Shown: positions 8,143-17,063 of the stretch, one piece after another
Layout of the letters: each line of letters begins with the position of its first letter
Position numbering within the stretch: position 1 is the first letter of the stretch
Source: Latilactobacillus sakei
GTDB lineage: Bacteria; Bacillota; Bacilli; Lactobacillales; Lactobacillaceae
DNA length: 64,000 bases
Direction of reading: 5' to 3'
NCBI GenBank assembly: GCA_002953655.1
Contig: CP025839.1
Location: 1,860,001-1,924,000 of the forward strand
Made by a program: the position numbers and the translations under genes
Notes under the pieces: generated by a model
What the model was told of the DNA's origin: nothing
The model's database searches: none
Seen by the model: the letters and a program-made list of their open reading frames with translations, nothing else

Positions 8143-9096
8143 CTAATCAATTGGGGCCTTAATTCGTTTTTCATAAGCTGCTAACCAATCTTCGGAAATT
8201 GGTTCGATAATAGTAGTCTGATCCGGCCCTGGATTAGCCATATAAATCTGCGGTGGCTGTTCGTCATTTCCCGCTGCAAAAGTGAATTCAACATTGGTGG
8301 CCACGCCCCATTCGCCTTGATTATTCAACGCGATCAGTGAGAATTCACCCACCTTGCCGTAGCGTTTCTTAAGTTTTTCAACAAATGGATAAACCGCTTG
8401 ATCACAAGCAGCTTGCGGCGATAATCCCGAACCCATCAAGCGCACGATTTCATAGGAGAGACAGCCCTTCATTAAATCTTCGCCTAAACCAGTTGCGGTG
8501 GCGCCACCGATGTCGCTATCCACATAAAAGCCACTGCCAGATAACGCTGAATCGCCTGTGCGCCCTGGCTTTTTCATGAATAAACCGGAAGTCGAGGTCC
8601 CGGCCGCCATACCAGCATCTTGATCCAAGCTCACCATGCCTACCGTATCGTGACCGTCATAAGGACTAAGATTTTTTTCGTTAATTTCTTGAACGCGTTT
8701 GGCCCATAACTTATGTGCCCGTTCGGTTAACATGTTGCGTGCTTCAAAGCCGTTGAACATCGCATATTGTGACGCACCGGCACCTACTAGAAAACTATTA
8801 AAATGATCGTTACTCAATTGGCGCGCAACTGAGATCGGATTTTTAACATCGCTAATCCCCGCAACCGCCCCAATCGCAAATGTATTACCATCCATAAAAG
8901 CCGCATCCATTTCGACTAGTCCTTGTGCATTCGGTAAACCGCCATAGCCAACCGATTTAAAAAACGGATAGTCTTCAACTTCTTTGATAGCGATTTCAAT
9001 TGCGTCCGTACTTTTGCCACCTGTTTCGAGCGACGTCATCGCTTTAGCTAATCCTTCATAAGCCATTCGCCATGTGCCAATCATTGCATACGTCAT
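8143..9096 (-). CDS. Glycosylasparaginase (N4-(beta-N-acetylglucosaminyl)-L-asparaginase family)
   Basis: A 317-residue Ntn hydrolase. The autocleavage site and nucleophile are visible as Asp150-Thr151 in DGHDTVGMV, followed by GTSTSGLFMKKPGR and the substrate loop GRTGDSALSGSG. Family members process themselves into two subunits and hydrolyse the bond between N-acetylglucosamine and asparagine; some act as isoaspartyl peptidases or asparaginases. There is no signal peptide, so it acts on imported substrate. It is the first gene of the operon, which then supplies an EIIC and three peptidases. GGAGAT precedes the ATG. Confidence 0.85.
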   Translation of the reverse strand: MTYAMIGTWRMAYEGLAKAMTSLETGGKSTDAIEIAIKEVEDYPFFKSVGYGGLPNAQGLVEMDAAFMDGNTFAIGAVAGISDVKNPISVARQLSNDHFNSFLVGAGASQYAMFNGFEARNMLTERAHKLWAKRVQEINEKNLSPYDGHDTVGMVSLDQDAGMAAGTSTSGLFMKKPGRTGDSALSGSGFYVDSDIGGATATGLGEDLMKGCLSYEIVRLMGSGLSPQAACDQAVYPFVEKLKKRYGKVGEFSLIALNNQGEWGVATNVEFTFAAGNDEQPPQIYMANPGPDQTTIIEPISEDWLAAYEKRIKAPID

Positions 9097-9114
9097 AATC
9101 GTTCATCTCCAAAT

Positions 9115-9128
9115 TGTAAGCGTTTTAA
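9115..9128 (+). promoter_or_regulatory. Candidate cre site (CcpA) of the glycosylasparaginase operon
   Basis: TGTAAGCGTTTTAA matches the cre consensus TGWNANCGNTNWCA with one mismatch. It lies between the -10 box and the start codon, a position typical of CcpA roadblock repression. Confidence 0.5.
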
Positions 9129-9135
9129 TAATTGT

Positions 9136-9164
9136 AGTATAAACAAAATTGTATATACAATCAA
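9136..9164 (-). promoter_or_regulatory. Promoter of the glycosylasparaginase/PTS/peptidase operon
   Basis: On the minus strand TTGATT (9159-9164), a 17-bp spacer and TATACT (9136-9141). A start site near 9130 gives a short leader with GGAGAT before the ATG at 9096. Confidence 0.75.
9148..9161. promoter_or_regulatory. Candidate GntR/UTRA operator
   Basis: ATTGTATATACAAT is a perfect 14-bp palindrome lying in the spacer and touching the -35 box. HutC/UTRA regulators commonly bind TGTATATACA-type sites, and a gene for such a regulator is in the operon. Confidence 0.65.
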
Positions 9165-9180
9165 GTTATTTTCCAAAATA

Positions 9181-9222
9181 AAAAAGCGTTGCGGCAAAAG
9201 AATCCTTTTGCGACAACGCCCT
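9181..9222 (-). terminator. Terminator of the betaine transporter operon
   Basis: GGGCGTTGTCGCAAAAGG pairs imperfectly with CTTTTGCCGCAACGC, followed on the minus strand by a run of T. Confidence 0.8.
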
Positions 9223-9262
9223 TTTCAATCATCAACTATTGATGACGATAACACCTATTTTT

Positions 9263-10168
9263 TTATTTCGTTTTTAAATCGTCAATTGAATTCACGTTGG
9301 TCATATACTTCGGCACAGCTAAGCCAACTCTAGCGCCTTCTAAGTTAGGCCCTAAGTCTTCAAACTTACCTTGATAATCCTTGTAGTATAAACCAGATGT
9401 CTTTGGTAACCAAGCAGCAACCTGCGCATCAGCCGCTTTAGTTGCAACTGACGCCCACATTGGTTGAATTTCCATCGCCTGAATTGTTGGTTCGTAACCT
9501 TGTTGACGAAGCACTTCGGCTACAACATTAGTTGAGGCAATTTCAGAATCCCAAGCCACATAAGTTAACTTGATCTTCGTGCCATGAACCTTCTTAACGC
9601 CCTTGGTCCATTTAGAAACCTGTTCGGGATTAGCCTTAATCCAATCCTTAGCCGCCTTTTGCGGATCAACACCATCATTAACTTGTAACATCACTTTTGA
9701 CATTTCCGCTGGTGTCCAGTGGAACCGGTCAAGGATGGTATAAGCTTCCGGCATATCTTTTTTGAGGCCTTTTCGAACTATCGTATTGATGTGTTCAGCT
9801 TGCCCAAAGACATTTTTCGGATCCTTCAAGAACTTAATTGGATATTTAGTAAACATCCAATGCGGTTGCCAACCGGTAATCACGATTGGCCGCTTGTCCG
9901 CAATTGCTTTATCCAAAGTACTGGTCATCGCAGCGGTTGAACTGGTTTGTAACTGCCAGTTTTGGCCTTCCAAATGATAGGTTGATAAAGCCTTTTGCGT
10001 TGAAGCCATAATACCAGCTCCGGCATCAATCCCAGTAATCGTGTAATTGATTTGTGGGCCTAACTTCTGCTGAGCATCATATGGCTTAGTTTGTGAGCTA
10101 CAGGCACTAAGCAACGTTACTAACCCAATTAAGGTGAAAAAAGCTATTAATTTATTCTTCTTAATCAC
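9263..10168 (-). CDS. gbuC: Glycine betaine/carnitine-type ABC transporter, substrate-binding lipoprotein
   Basis: A 301-residue lipoprotein with lipobox LLSAC (Cys23) and an OpuAC-like binding domain. Trp100 and Trp104 in GWQPHW are of the kind that cage quaternary amines. It captures betaine or carnitine outside the cell for the permease and ATPase encoded 12 bp upstream. Gene order ATPase-permease-binding protein is that of Gbu/OpuA systems, which protect against salt and cold. The symbol is by analogy; carnitine or choline are possible ligands. Confidence 0.82.
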   Translation of the reverse strand: MIKKNKLIAFFTLIGLVTLLSACSSQTKPYDAQQKLGPQINYTITGIDAGAGIMASTQKALSTYHLEGQNWQLQTSSTAAMTSTLDKAIADKRPIVITGWQPHWMFTKYPIKFLKDPKNVFGQAEHINTIVRKGLKKDMPEAYTILDRFHWTPAEMSKVMLQVNDGVDPQKAAKDWIKANPEQVSKWTKGVKKVHGTKIKLTYVAWDSEIASTNVVAEVLRQQGYEPTIQAMEIQPMWASVATKAADAQVAAWLPKTSGLYYKDYQGKFEDLGPNLEGARVGLAVPKYMTNVNSIDDLKTK

Positions 10169-10179
10169 TAAATCCCTCC

Positions 10180-11034
10180 TTAATGTTGTCGTTGTCGGTT
10201 TAGCGCTTGTGTCAAACGATCAATGATAATCGCCAAGATAACGATGGCTAAGCCGGCTGCAAAACCGCCCCCAGCGTCGTTCCGACCAACGGCGAAGTAT
10301 ACCCGAGTTCCAAGACCCATTGCACCAATCATCGAGGCAATCACAACCATTGATAAAGCTAACATCATACTTTGGTTAACGCCGGCCATTAAGGTTGATT
10401 TGGCAAGTGGTAATTGCACTTTAATCAACTTCTGCCATTCTGTTGAACCATAAGAATCGGCGGCTTCAATTAATTCAGTTGGCACTTGGCGAATCCCAAG
10501 GTTAGTCATCCGAACTGTGGGTGGCATCGCAAAAATCACAGACGCAAAAACGCCCGGTACCATCCCAATCCCAAAAAAGGCAACCGCTGGAATTAAGTAA
10601 ACAAAGGCTGGCATAGTCTGCATGAAATCAAGAATTGGTTTGAATATTGCCTGGGCAATATCACTTTTAGCCATCCAAATCCCCAGTGGCACACCTATCA
10701 CTAATGAGATTAAACTAGACGTCAACACAAGGGTTAACGTTTGCGTCATATCCCGCCAAAAATCTAAATTCCAGATTAAAAGAAGTCCGGCCACTTCAAA
10801 GATGATTAAGCCCCACTTCTTCGTATCACGATTGGCGAAGTAAGTGACACCCGCGATAATCACGATAAATAACCAGATTGGAATTAAATCAAAGACCCAC
10901 TGAAAGCCATTGATAATCCCCCCGATAAAGTTTGTTAAACCATTAAAGAAGCCTGTAAATTGTGTTAGCCAATCGACAAAACTGTCCATCCAACTAGCAA
11001 GGGGTAATTTAGGAATTGTCATTAAATTAAGCAA
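10180..11034 (-). CDS. gbuB: Glycine betaine-type ABC transporter permease
   Basis: A 284-residue permease with about seven membrane segments and the binding-protein-dependent transport motif around ELIEAADSYGSTEWQKLIKVQLPLA (shown in the EAA-loop position, residues ~190-215). The frame begins with TTG at 11034, placed 6-8 bases after GAGGTGA; the in-frame ATG at 11022 is too far from that Shine-Dalgarno sequence, so I prefer TTG. It overlaps the ATPase gene by 8 bp, indicating translational coupling. Confidence 0.82.
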   Translation of the reverse strand: MLNLMTIPKLPLASWMDSFVDWLTQFTGFFNGLTNFIGGIINGFQWVFDLIPIWLFIVIIAGVTYFANRDTKKWGLIIFEVAGLLLIWNLDFWRDMTQTLTLVLTSSLISLVIGVPLGIWMAKSDIAQAIFKPILDFMQTMPAFVYLIPAVAFFGIGMVPGVFASVIFAMPPTVRMTNLGIRQVPTELIEAADSYGSTEWQKLIKVQLPLAKSTLMAGVNQSMMLALSMVVIASMIGAMGLGTRVYFAVGRNDAGGGFAAGLAIVILAIIIDRLTQALNRQRQH

Positions 11035-12226
11035 AATGGTTCACCTCGTTTCCTGCAAGTGCGCCTAAAACGGCACCGCGAATGATGATCCCACGTAATT
11101 GTTTTTTCTCATTTAAGACGGCAAATGGAATCCCGGTTTGTGAAATATCATCTAGAATCTCCGCAATTGGTGTTTCTTCAGTGGTTGTCGGTACGTTTGC
11201 ATTAACGACGGATTGAAGATCACGACTTTCTTGACGGACTAATTCTAGGACATCCTGAGCATCGATAATCCCCACCAATTCACGCTTGTTATTGACAACA
11301 TAAACAGTTGAAACTTCATTTTCACGCATACGTTTCAAGGCTAAGCGGGGGCCATCTTTTTCGATATTGACCGTTGTCGGGCGAATCATAACGTTGCCGG
11401 CCGTATAAACTTTACTACGATCGACATTTTCGATAAATTTCTCAACATATTCATCAGCTGGGCGCGTTAAAATATCTTCCGGTGTCCCAGTTTGAACAAT
11501 TTCGCCATCTTTCATAATCATAATGTGATCGCCAATTTTAAGGGCTTCATTTAAATCATGACTAATAAAGATAATTGTTTTGTGCATTGTTTCTTGCAAA
11601 TCAAGTAATTGATCTTGCATGTCTGAACGGTTCAATGGATCTAACGCTGAGAAAGCTTCGTCCATTAATAGGATTTCTGGATCATTGGCTAAAGCCCGGG
11701 CTAAGCCAACCCGTTGTTGCATCCCACCAGATAATTGCGTTGGATATTGTTCACCATAACCATTTAACCCAACGAGATCTAACGCTTCATTAGCTTTTTG
11801 ATCGCGCGTTTGTTTATCAATCCCTTGAATTTCCAATCCATAAGAAGTGTTGTCTAGGATTGTGCGGTTTGGGAAAAGTCCGAAATTCTGAAAGACCATG
11901 CTCATTTTCTTGCGCCGGACCTCAAGTAATTCTTTCTTATCAATCTGCATTAAATCTTCGTTATCTATCAATACACTACCTTCAGTTGGTTCAATCAACC
12001 GGTTAATCATCCGTACCAATGTTGATTTTCCACTACCAGATAGTCCCATAATAACGAATATTTCGCCAGATTCGACTTCAAAGTTAGCCCGGTCGACACC
12101 GATTGTCGCACCTGTTTCCTTTAGAATCTCAGCTTTGCTCTTCCCTTGCTTCAATAGTTCTTTGGCCCGCGGCACCCGCTTACCAAATATCTTCGTTAAA
12201 TCTTTGACTTGTAATTTGACAGTCAT
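11027..12226 (-). CDS. gbuA: Glycine betaine-type ABC transporter ATPase with C-terminal CBS domains
   Basis: A 399-residue ATPase. The N-terminal extension of OpuAA/ProV proteins is followed by Walker A GLSGSGKST (61-69), signature LSGGMQQR and Walker B LLMDEAFSALD. Two CBS domains occupy about 265-395. In OpuA-type transporters the CBS pair senses ionic strength or cyclic-di-AMP. GGGGG lies before the ATG. First gene of the operon; its promoter must lie in 12227-12500 but I could not fix it. Confidence 0.86.
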   Translation of the reverse strand: MTVKLQVKDLTKIFGKRVPRAKELLKQGKSKAEILKETGATIGVDRANFEVESGEIFVIMGLSGSGKSTLVRMINRLIEPTEGSVLIDNEDLMQIDKKELLEVRRKKMSMVFQNFGLFPNRTILDNTSYGLEIQGIDKQTRDQKANEALDLVGLNGYGEQYPTQLSGGMQQRVGLARALANDPEILLMDEAFSALDPLNRSDMQDQLLDLQETMHKTIIFISHDLNEALKIGDHIMIMKDGEIVQTGTPEDILTRPADEYVEKFIENVDRSKVYTAGNVMIRPTTVNIEKDGPRLALKRMRENEVSTVYVVNNKRELVGIIDAQDVLELVRQESRDLQSVVNANVPTTTEETPIAEILDDISQTGIPFAVLNEKKQLRGIIIRGAVLGALAGNEVNHFA

Positions 12227-12512
12227 AGAATCCCCCTTTGATATAAATTTTTCTGAAAACTATACCTAAAAAGTATACTAGTTTATCAAACATGTTGCAT
12301 ATCGCTGGTTAACTCTCTCATTTTTTTATCATAATTCGCATTAATTAACGTTTTAGCAGACAATCATTAAAATATCTTATTTCCCAATCCATTGCACCCT
12401 AGAAAATTTAAATAACACTTATAAAACTTATTTTCAAATTGCAACTATTTTGTTCCTATTATTAAAATGTAATGAGAAATGCAATTATTTTCTCTCTAAA
12501 TTTAAGCAGCAA
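12227..12512. other. AT-rich intergenic region upstream of the betaine operon
   Basis: About 290 bp without a convincing ORF. Near 12260-12300 the minus strand has TTGATA, TATACT and TATAGT hexamers but not at ideal spacing. Nothing else stands out. Confidence 0.4.
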
Positions 12513-12547
12513 TCAAAAAAACAGGCCCCTTTGGGAGGACCTGTTTT
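12513..12547 (-). terminator. Terminator of the YjeM-like permease gene
   Basis: AAAACAGG pairs with CCTGTTTT across a 14-base loop, with a T-run on the minus strand. Confidence 0.8.
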
Positions 12548-12557
12548 GGCTAACCTG

Positions 12558-14042
12558 TTAAGCGACCTTCTTTTGATAACGGTGGTAAAGCGCAATCGCC
12601 ATAATTGCAAAGACGATGGGCCCGATGACCATCCAGAAAGCATCCATATAGCTACCTTCTAGCATTGGTTGCACAATCGTGAAGGCAATCCCGAAGACTA
12701 AGACTAAATCGACAACAATTGTTACAGCTTGCACTGATGCTTTAGTCTTGAAGAATTCGTAAGGGCGCTCTAAATCTTTGCGCGCCTTAAAGTAAGGAAA
12801 GGCAGTCACTAAGAAGAGATAAGGTAATGATGTTGAAACGTTCGACATCAAGGTTAATACGTTGTAGAATTCGCTGGCAGCTTTACCCCCAAATGAAATA
12901 ACAGCAATTAATAAACAAACCAAAACGGCTTGTGCCCACATCGCCTTTTCAGGCATCCCGTGTTTATTAACTTCAGCAAAGCCTTTGGGCCATAATGCTT
13001 TAGGTGTTCCCAGTACAAATGATTTTAATGGTGAATAAATGAGGACGGCAAAGGCCCCGAGGTAACTGATAAACATAATTAAACCAGTGATTCGAGCAAA
13101 TAACGTCCCGATTCCAACGGCGGCTGTCGTTGACATGCCAAATGCGTGGCCGAATTGATAGCCTAAATTTTGCATCAAGACATACGTGATATTCCCCATG
13201 TTGGCTTTATCGCCACCTAAAACTTGGTGCCAGTTCGTTGAAATCCCCCACATGAAGATTGCAATCGCGTAGATTAAGGTAATGAAGGCTGTCGCAATCA
13301 TTAACCCCTTAGGGAAAGTTTTTTCTGGATGGTCCATACTATCCGTCACGCCACCCATTGTTTCCATCCCCGCATAGGCGAAGATTGAAAAGACAACGAA
13401 CGACAACATCCCGATTGGTGATTGATAAGAAGCCATGGGACTCTTAACAAACGTTGTCACACCGTGAATTGGTTCAGCAAGCTTAAAGCCTGTCTTGAAC
13501 CAGATTGCAAGACTGACCACTAAGAAAGCTGCGAATAAAAAGGCGACAGCCATCCCACTGAAAGAAGCAAACTTCTGAATCTTATCAATCCCACGGCTTG
13601 AGAGGAAGGTTAAGGCTAAAATCCAAAGCACGCCTAAAACACCGACGACTTGGGTCCCATTTAACCCGATAAAATGCCAAGTTGTTGTTTGGTCTGAGCC
13701 TTGTAAGAAAGTTGAAAATGGAATCCACACTTTCGCAGCGGTCGATACCATCCAAACAATCCATGAAGCTAACCAGATAAACGTTCCGATGAAAGCAGCC
13801 TTCTTACCGATTGACGCTTCAAGCCATGAATAAAGCCCCCCGCGCGCTTCTTTCAATGATGAACCGTATTCGGCAAACATCAATGAAGTTGGTAAAAAGA
13901 AAAAGATTGCTGCTAGGATATACCAGATAATGCTGGCATAGCCCATTAAATAAAAGGCAATGGTGGTATTCGCAAAGCCAAAAATTGATCCAAAGATCAT
14001 CAAGATCAAGCCCTTGACATTAATCTTCTTTGATTTCTCCAT
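12558..14042 (-). CDS. APC superfamily amino-acid transporter, YjeM-like
   Basis: A 494-residue membrane protein with about twelve hydrophobic segments. The first, GLILMIFGSIFGFANTTIAF, is of the APC helix-1 type, and AEYGSSLKEARGGLYSWLE follows after helix 2. Overall layout resembles the glutamate/GABA-family transporter YjeM. It presumably exchanges or imports an amino acid across the membrane; substrate cannot be told. Monocistronic, with its own strong promoter and terminator. Confidence 0.8.
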   Translation of the reverse strand: MEKSKKINVKGLILMIFGSIFGFANTTIAFYLMGYASIIWYILAAIFFFLPTSLMFAEYGSSLKEARGGLYSWLEASIGKKAAFIGTFIWLASWIVWMVSTAAKVWIPFSTFLQGSDQTTTWHFIGLNGTQVVGVLGVLWILALTFLSSRGIDKIQKFASFSGMAVAFLFAAFLVVSLAIWFKTGFKLAEPIHGVTTFVKSPMASYQSPIGMLSFVVFSIFAYAGMETMGGVTDSMDHPEKTFPKGLMIATAFITLIYAIAIFMWGISTNWHQVLGGDKANMGNITYVLMQNLGYQFGHAFGMSTTAAVGIGTLFARITGLIMFISYLGAFAVLIYSPLKSFVLGTPKALWPKGFAEVNKHGMPEKAMWAQAVLVCLLIAVISFGGKAASEFYNVLTLMSNVSTSLPYLFLVTAFPYFKARKDLERPYEFFKTKASVQAVTIVVDLVLVFGIAFTIVQPMLEGSYMDAFWMVIGPIVFAIMAIALYHRYQKKVA

Positions 14043-14081
14043 AATTTAAACAAGTCCTTTTTGTTGGTCTAAGTTAGAATA

Positions 14082-14110
14082 AATATACAATTGTGCCGGT
14101 ATAATGTCAA
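14082..14110 (-). promoter_or_regulatory. Promoter of the YjeM-like permease gene
   Basis: On the minus strand TTGACA (14105-14110), 17-bp spacer, TATATT (14082-14087); about 40 bp leader before the ATG with AAAGGA. Confidence 0.8.
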
Positions 14111-14200
14111 TCTTATATGAATAAAGAATACTAAGTAATCGTTTTTATTCATATATTCATTATTTTTATACAACAACGCCCTTAACCACTATTTAAAAAC

Positions 14201-14245
14201 AAAAAAAGATTGGGACAAAAATGAATTTGTCCCAATCTCTTTTTC
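14201..14245 (-). terminator. Terminator of mgtC-like gene
   Basis: AGATTGGGACAAA and TTTGTCCCAATCT form a 13-bp stem flanked by A and T runs, so it may also act on the plus strand. Confidence 0.85.
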
Positions 14246-14256
14246 AATACTTTTAG

Positions 14257-14958
14257 TTAAATGCTGACCATTCTAATTGTCATAATATTCTTGTTCATCG
14301 AGATATCTTCCACGATTTCTGAATATTGCATATCTCGCGGAATTTCAATCCGGTAGACGTTAGTATAGATTGTATCCCGTTCATTTTGAGTCACGGAGAA
14401 ATTGACATCCCGAATCTGAATATGGTGCTCTTCAAAATAAGTTTGGATAAATTCTTTGGTTTCTAGTTTGTGCTTGTATTTAATTTCAATCTTCTTCAAC
14501 GTATTGATATGAATAATTTTCTTTAAAAAGACAATCACAAAAATAACAAAAAACGCACTAATGACGGCAATTTGATAATAGCCCATCCCAATTGCTAAAC
14601 CAATGCCCGCGGTTGCCCATAGTGAGGCTGCCGTTGTCAGTCCCTGAATCTTATGACGAGTTACCACAATTGTACCGGCACCCAAAAACCCAATCCCACT
14701 AACAACTTGAGCAATCAAGCGTGCTTGATCAGAACGAATTGTCGTGGCAATCGCTAAATGGTGTAAAGCAAACTGGACATTTTGCGCCGCAATCTCCTGT
14801 TGGATCATTGCAATCACACAAGCACCTAAACAAACAAGAATATGCGTTCGAATCCCCGCTGGACGATTTTTATATTCGCGATCTGATCCGATAATCCCTG
14901 CAATCACTGTCGCTAAAGCTAACCGGATTAAAATATGAACTGTTGTTACTTCAAACAA
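14257..14958 (-). CDS. MgtC/SapB family membrane protein
   Basis: A 233-residue protein with four or five membrane segments in the first 150 residues, containing the MgtC signature: GSDREYKNRPAGIRTHILVC, VSGIGFLGAGTIV and GLTTAASLWATAGIGLAIG. A C-terminal soluble ACT-like domain (about 160-233) follows. MgtC relatives are linked to Mg2+ limitation and control of P-type ATPases; the biochemical role here is unknown. It is flanked by terminators and transcribed alone. Confidence 0.85.
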   Translation of the reverse strand: MFEVTTVHILIRLALATVIAGIIGSDREYKNRPAGIRTHILVCLGACVIAMIQQEIAAQNVQFALHHLAIATTIRSDQARLIAQVVSGIGFLGAGTIVVTRHKIQGLTTAASLWATAGIGLAIGMGYYQIAVISAFFVIFVIVFLKKIIHINTLKKIEIKYKHKLETKEFIQTYFEEHHIQIRDVNFSVTQNERDTIYTNVYRIEIPRDMQYSEIVEDISMNKNIMTIRMVSI

Positions 14959-15019
14959 AATATCATCCCTCCAGAGTTATTACTTCTTTCTAGTCTAGCA
15001 CATCTAACGAACCGCAATC

Positions 15020-15068
15020 AAAAAAGCAACTAACTAGGCTAATCTTCACCTAAGCTAATTGCTTTATT
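15020..15068 (-). terminator. Terminator of mntH
   Basis: On the minus strand AAAGCAATTAGCT pairs imperfectly with AGTTAGTTGCTTT, followed by six T; it begins a few bases after the mntH stop. Confidence 0.7.
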
Positions 15069-15071
15069 TAA

Positions 15072-16448
15072 TTAGGCTGTAATGCCCACTGTTTGTAAAA
15101 TCAAATAGATATTCAATAATGTTAAGACAATTGTTACGAACCAAGCCGTATATTTCACCCAAGGGCGGTTAACGAATGGCCCCATGATTTTTTCATCACT
15201 GGTAAACATCGTCAATGGAATCATTGAAACGGGTAATGCGATACTCAAGAAGACTTGTGAGTAAATCAAGAGGTTTTCAACTTGCGCTTCATTCCCGTGG
15301 TAATAAACCGTGAAAATGATGACTGGTAAGATTGACAAACCACGTGTGATGACCCGCCGTGCCCACAATGGAATCTTCATGCGGACGAAACCTTCCATGA
15401 CAATTTGGCCTGAAAGGGTCCCTGTAATCGTTGAGTTTTGACCTGATGCCAATAAGGCAACAGCAAAAAGTAAACTCAACATTGGACTAGCAATGCTCCC
15501 AACGATTTCTTTGTTTTGTAAAGCATTAAATAAATCAACAAAACGACCTAAATCACTATTAGTGCCATAGAACATTGCTGCCCCAAGGATTAAGAGTAAA
15601 CAGTTAACGACAAACGCCACTGTTAATTGGATGTTTGAATCGATTACTGTAAACTTGATTGCTTTGCGTTTTTCAGCAACATCATCCCGATCGTATTGAC
15701 GTGCTTGCGCAATTGAAGAATGTAAGTACAAGTTATGTGGCATAACAGTCGCACCAACAATCCCTAATGCTAAGAATAACATCTTCTTATCAGTCATAAT
15801 TCGTGGACTTGGTACAAATCCACGCACAACATCACCCATGTTAGGTTGTGCCAAGATTACTTCATATAAGAAAACGAATAAGATAACAGCCACCAAAGTT
15901 GCCACAATCGCTTCAATTTTCCGGAAGCCAAGTTTCATTAATAATAATAAGAGCAAGACATCAAATGCGGTGATTAAGACACCCCATAATAATGGAATGT
16001 TAAAAATTAATTCTAACGCGATTGCGGAACCAATAATTTCGGCAATATCGGTCGCCATAATGGCTAATTCTGTGACGATCCACAGGAAAATTCCCATCTT
16101 TTTACCGGTTTTGGCCCGCGTCATCTGCGCTAAATCCATTCCGGTAACAATTCCTAAACGTGCCGCCATCGCTTGTAATAGCATGGCAATTAAGTTCGAT
16201 ACTAAAATAACACTAATCAAGGTGTAAGCAAACTGTGCCCCACCAGCAATTGATGTAATCCAGTTACCTGGATCCATATAACCAACCGCAACCAATGCAC
16301 CAGGTCCCATGAAAGCCATCAAGGTTTTCCAGAAACCAGCGTTCTTAGGGATCGCGACGGTGTTGTTAATTTCTTCTAGACTACTACCATCAGCATAATG
16401 AATAAACTTTTCATGCTTCTGTGAATCTTCTCGCTGTTTCTTATCCAT
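15072..16448 (-). CDS. mntH: Nramp-family Mn2+ transporter
   Basis: A 458-residue Nramp protein with about eleven membrane helices. The metal-site motifs are MDPGNW in helix 1 and [10 protein letters not shown] in helix 6, with [12 protein letters not shown] between. It uses the proton gradient to import Mn2+, which lactobacilli accumulate heavily. AGAGGT lies before the ATG. The leader holds an inverted repeat that may be a DtxR/MntR-type operator or an RNA hairpin (separate entry). Confidence 0.92.
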   Translation of the reverse strand: MDKKQREDSQKHEKFIHYADGSSLEEINNTVAIPKNAGFWKTLMAFMGPGALVAVGYMDPGNWITSIAGGAQFAYTLISVILVSNLIAMLLQAMAARLGIVTGMDLAQMTRAKTGKKMGIFLWIVTELAIMATDIAEIIGSAIALELIFNIPLLWGVLITAFDVLLLLLLMKLGFRKIEAIVATLVAVILFVFLYEVILAQPNMGDVVRGFVPSPRIMTDKKMLFLALGIVGATVMPHNLYLHSSIAQARQYDRDDVAEKRKAIKFTVIDSNIQLTVAFVVNCLLLILGAAMFYGTNSDLGRFVDLFNALQNKEIVGSIASPMLSLLFAVALLASGQNSTITGTLSGQIVMEGFVRMKIPLWARRVITRGLSILPVIIFTVYYHGNEAQVENLLIYSQVFLSIALPVSMIPLTMFTSDEKIMGPFVNRPWVKYTAWFVTIVLTLLNIYLILQTVGITA

Positions 16449-16508
16449 ATAAGTACCTCTTTCTCTTCGATTGAGTTATTCAACTATTAGGATTCAATGA
16501 CTTTGATT

Positions 16509-16534
16509 TTAGGACGACCTAACTTTAGTCGTCC
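16509..16534. promoter_or_regulatory. Nested inverted repeats in the mntH leader (possible MntR operator or hairpin)
   Basis: TTAGGACGACCTAA (16509-16522) has TTAGG/CCTAA arms, resembling DtxR-family operators. The same bases also form GGACGAC (16512-16518) with GTCGTCC (16528-16534), a 7-bp stem with a 9-base loop. It lies about 60 bp upstream of the mntH start codon. Confidence 0.4.
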
Positions 16535-16661
16535 CCACTGCTCAAATAATCCTTCATTATTCTATCACATCCGGATTGACTTGTCCCTATCGAAATTCAA
16601 AAAAATACCGATTTAACGGTCTTTTTGAGTGAAGCGTTTTCTCAACATTACTTTAACACGA

Positions 16662-16698
16662 AAAATACCCAGATGTCCAAGAACACATCTGGGTATTA
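16662..16698 (-). terminator. Terminator of the small DUF2187-like gene
   Basis: AATACCCAGATGT and ACATCTGGGTATT form a perfect stem with a T-run on the minus strand. Confidence 0.85.
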
Positions 16699-16730
16699 TT
16701 TAATAGGAGGAAAATCGATTAAGTTGACAG

Positions 16731-16949
16731 CTAACCAGCAACTCGTGTCAGTGAAATTCGACATAATTGCTGCGAATTCACGATAATCTGTTGCATCAGT
16801 TCGTGGACAATAAAGCGATCATTCGGCATATAGTTCAAAATTAAGACGTGCACAGTCTCTTCACACTTCTCTAAGACCTTCCCTAAATAAGGTTCCGTCA
16901 TCATTTCATTGGCTTGGCAACGTACCAAGTCACCTACTTTAATCGTCAT
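16731..16949 (-). CDS. Small cytoplasmic protein, DUF2187-like
   Basis: 72 residues. The opening IKVGDLVRCQ and the segment GKVLEKCEETVHVLIL fit the pattern of small DUF2187/KOW-like proteins of Firmicutes (VGD.V ... GKV ... S.IV). A GAGGTGG lies upstream and a strong terminator downstream, supporting a real short gene. Function unknown; being next to mntH is not enough to link it to metal. Confidence 0.6.
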   Translation of the reverse strand: MTIKVGDLVRCQANEMMTEPYLGKVLEKCEETVHVLILNYMPNDRFIVHELMQQIIVNSQQLCRISLTRVAG

Positions 16950-17063
16950 CTATCATCCACCTCGTTAGCTTATTTGACTACAACTACATTATATCGTAAC
17001 CGCTTCCTTTTATCAAACATTAACTTATACTAATGATTAGTTTTGGTAGGTAACTAAATTAGA

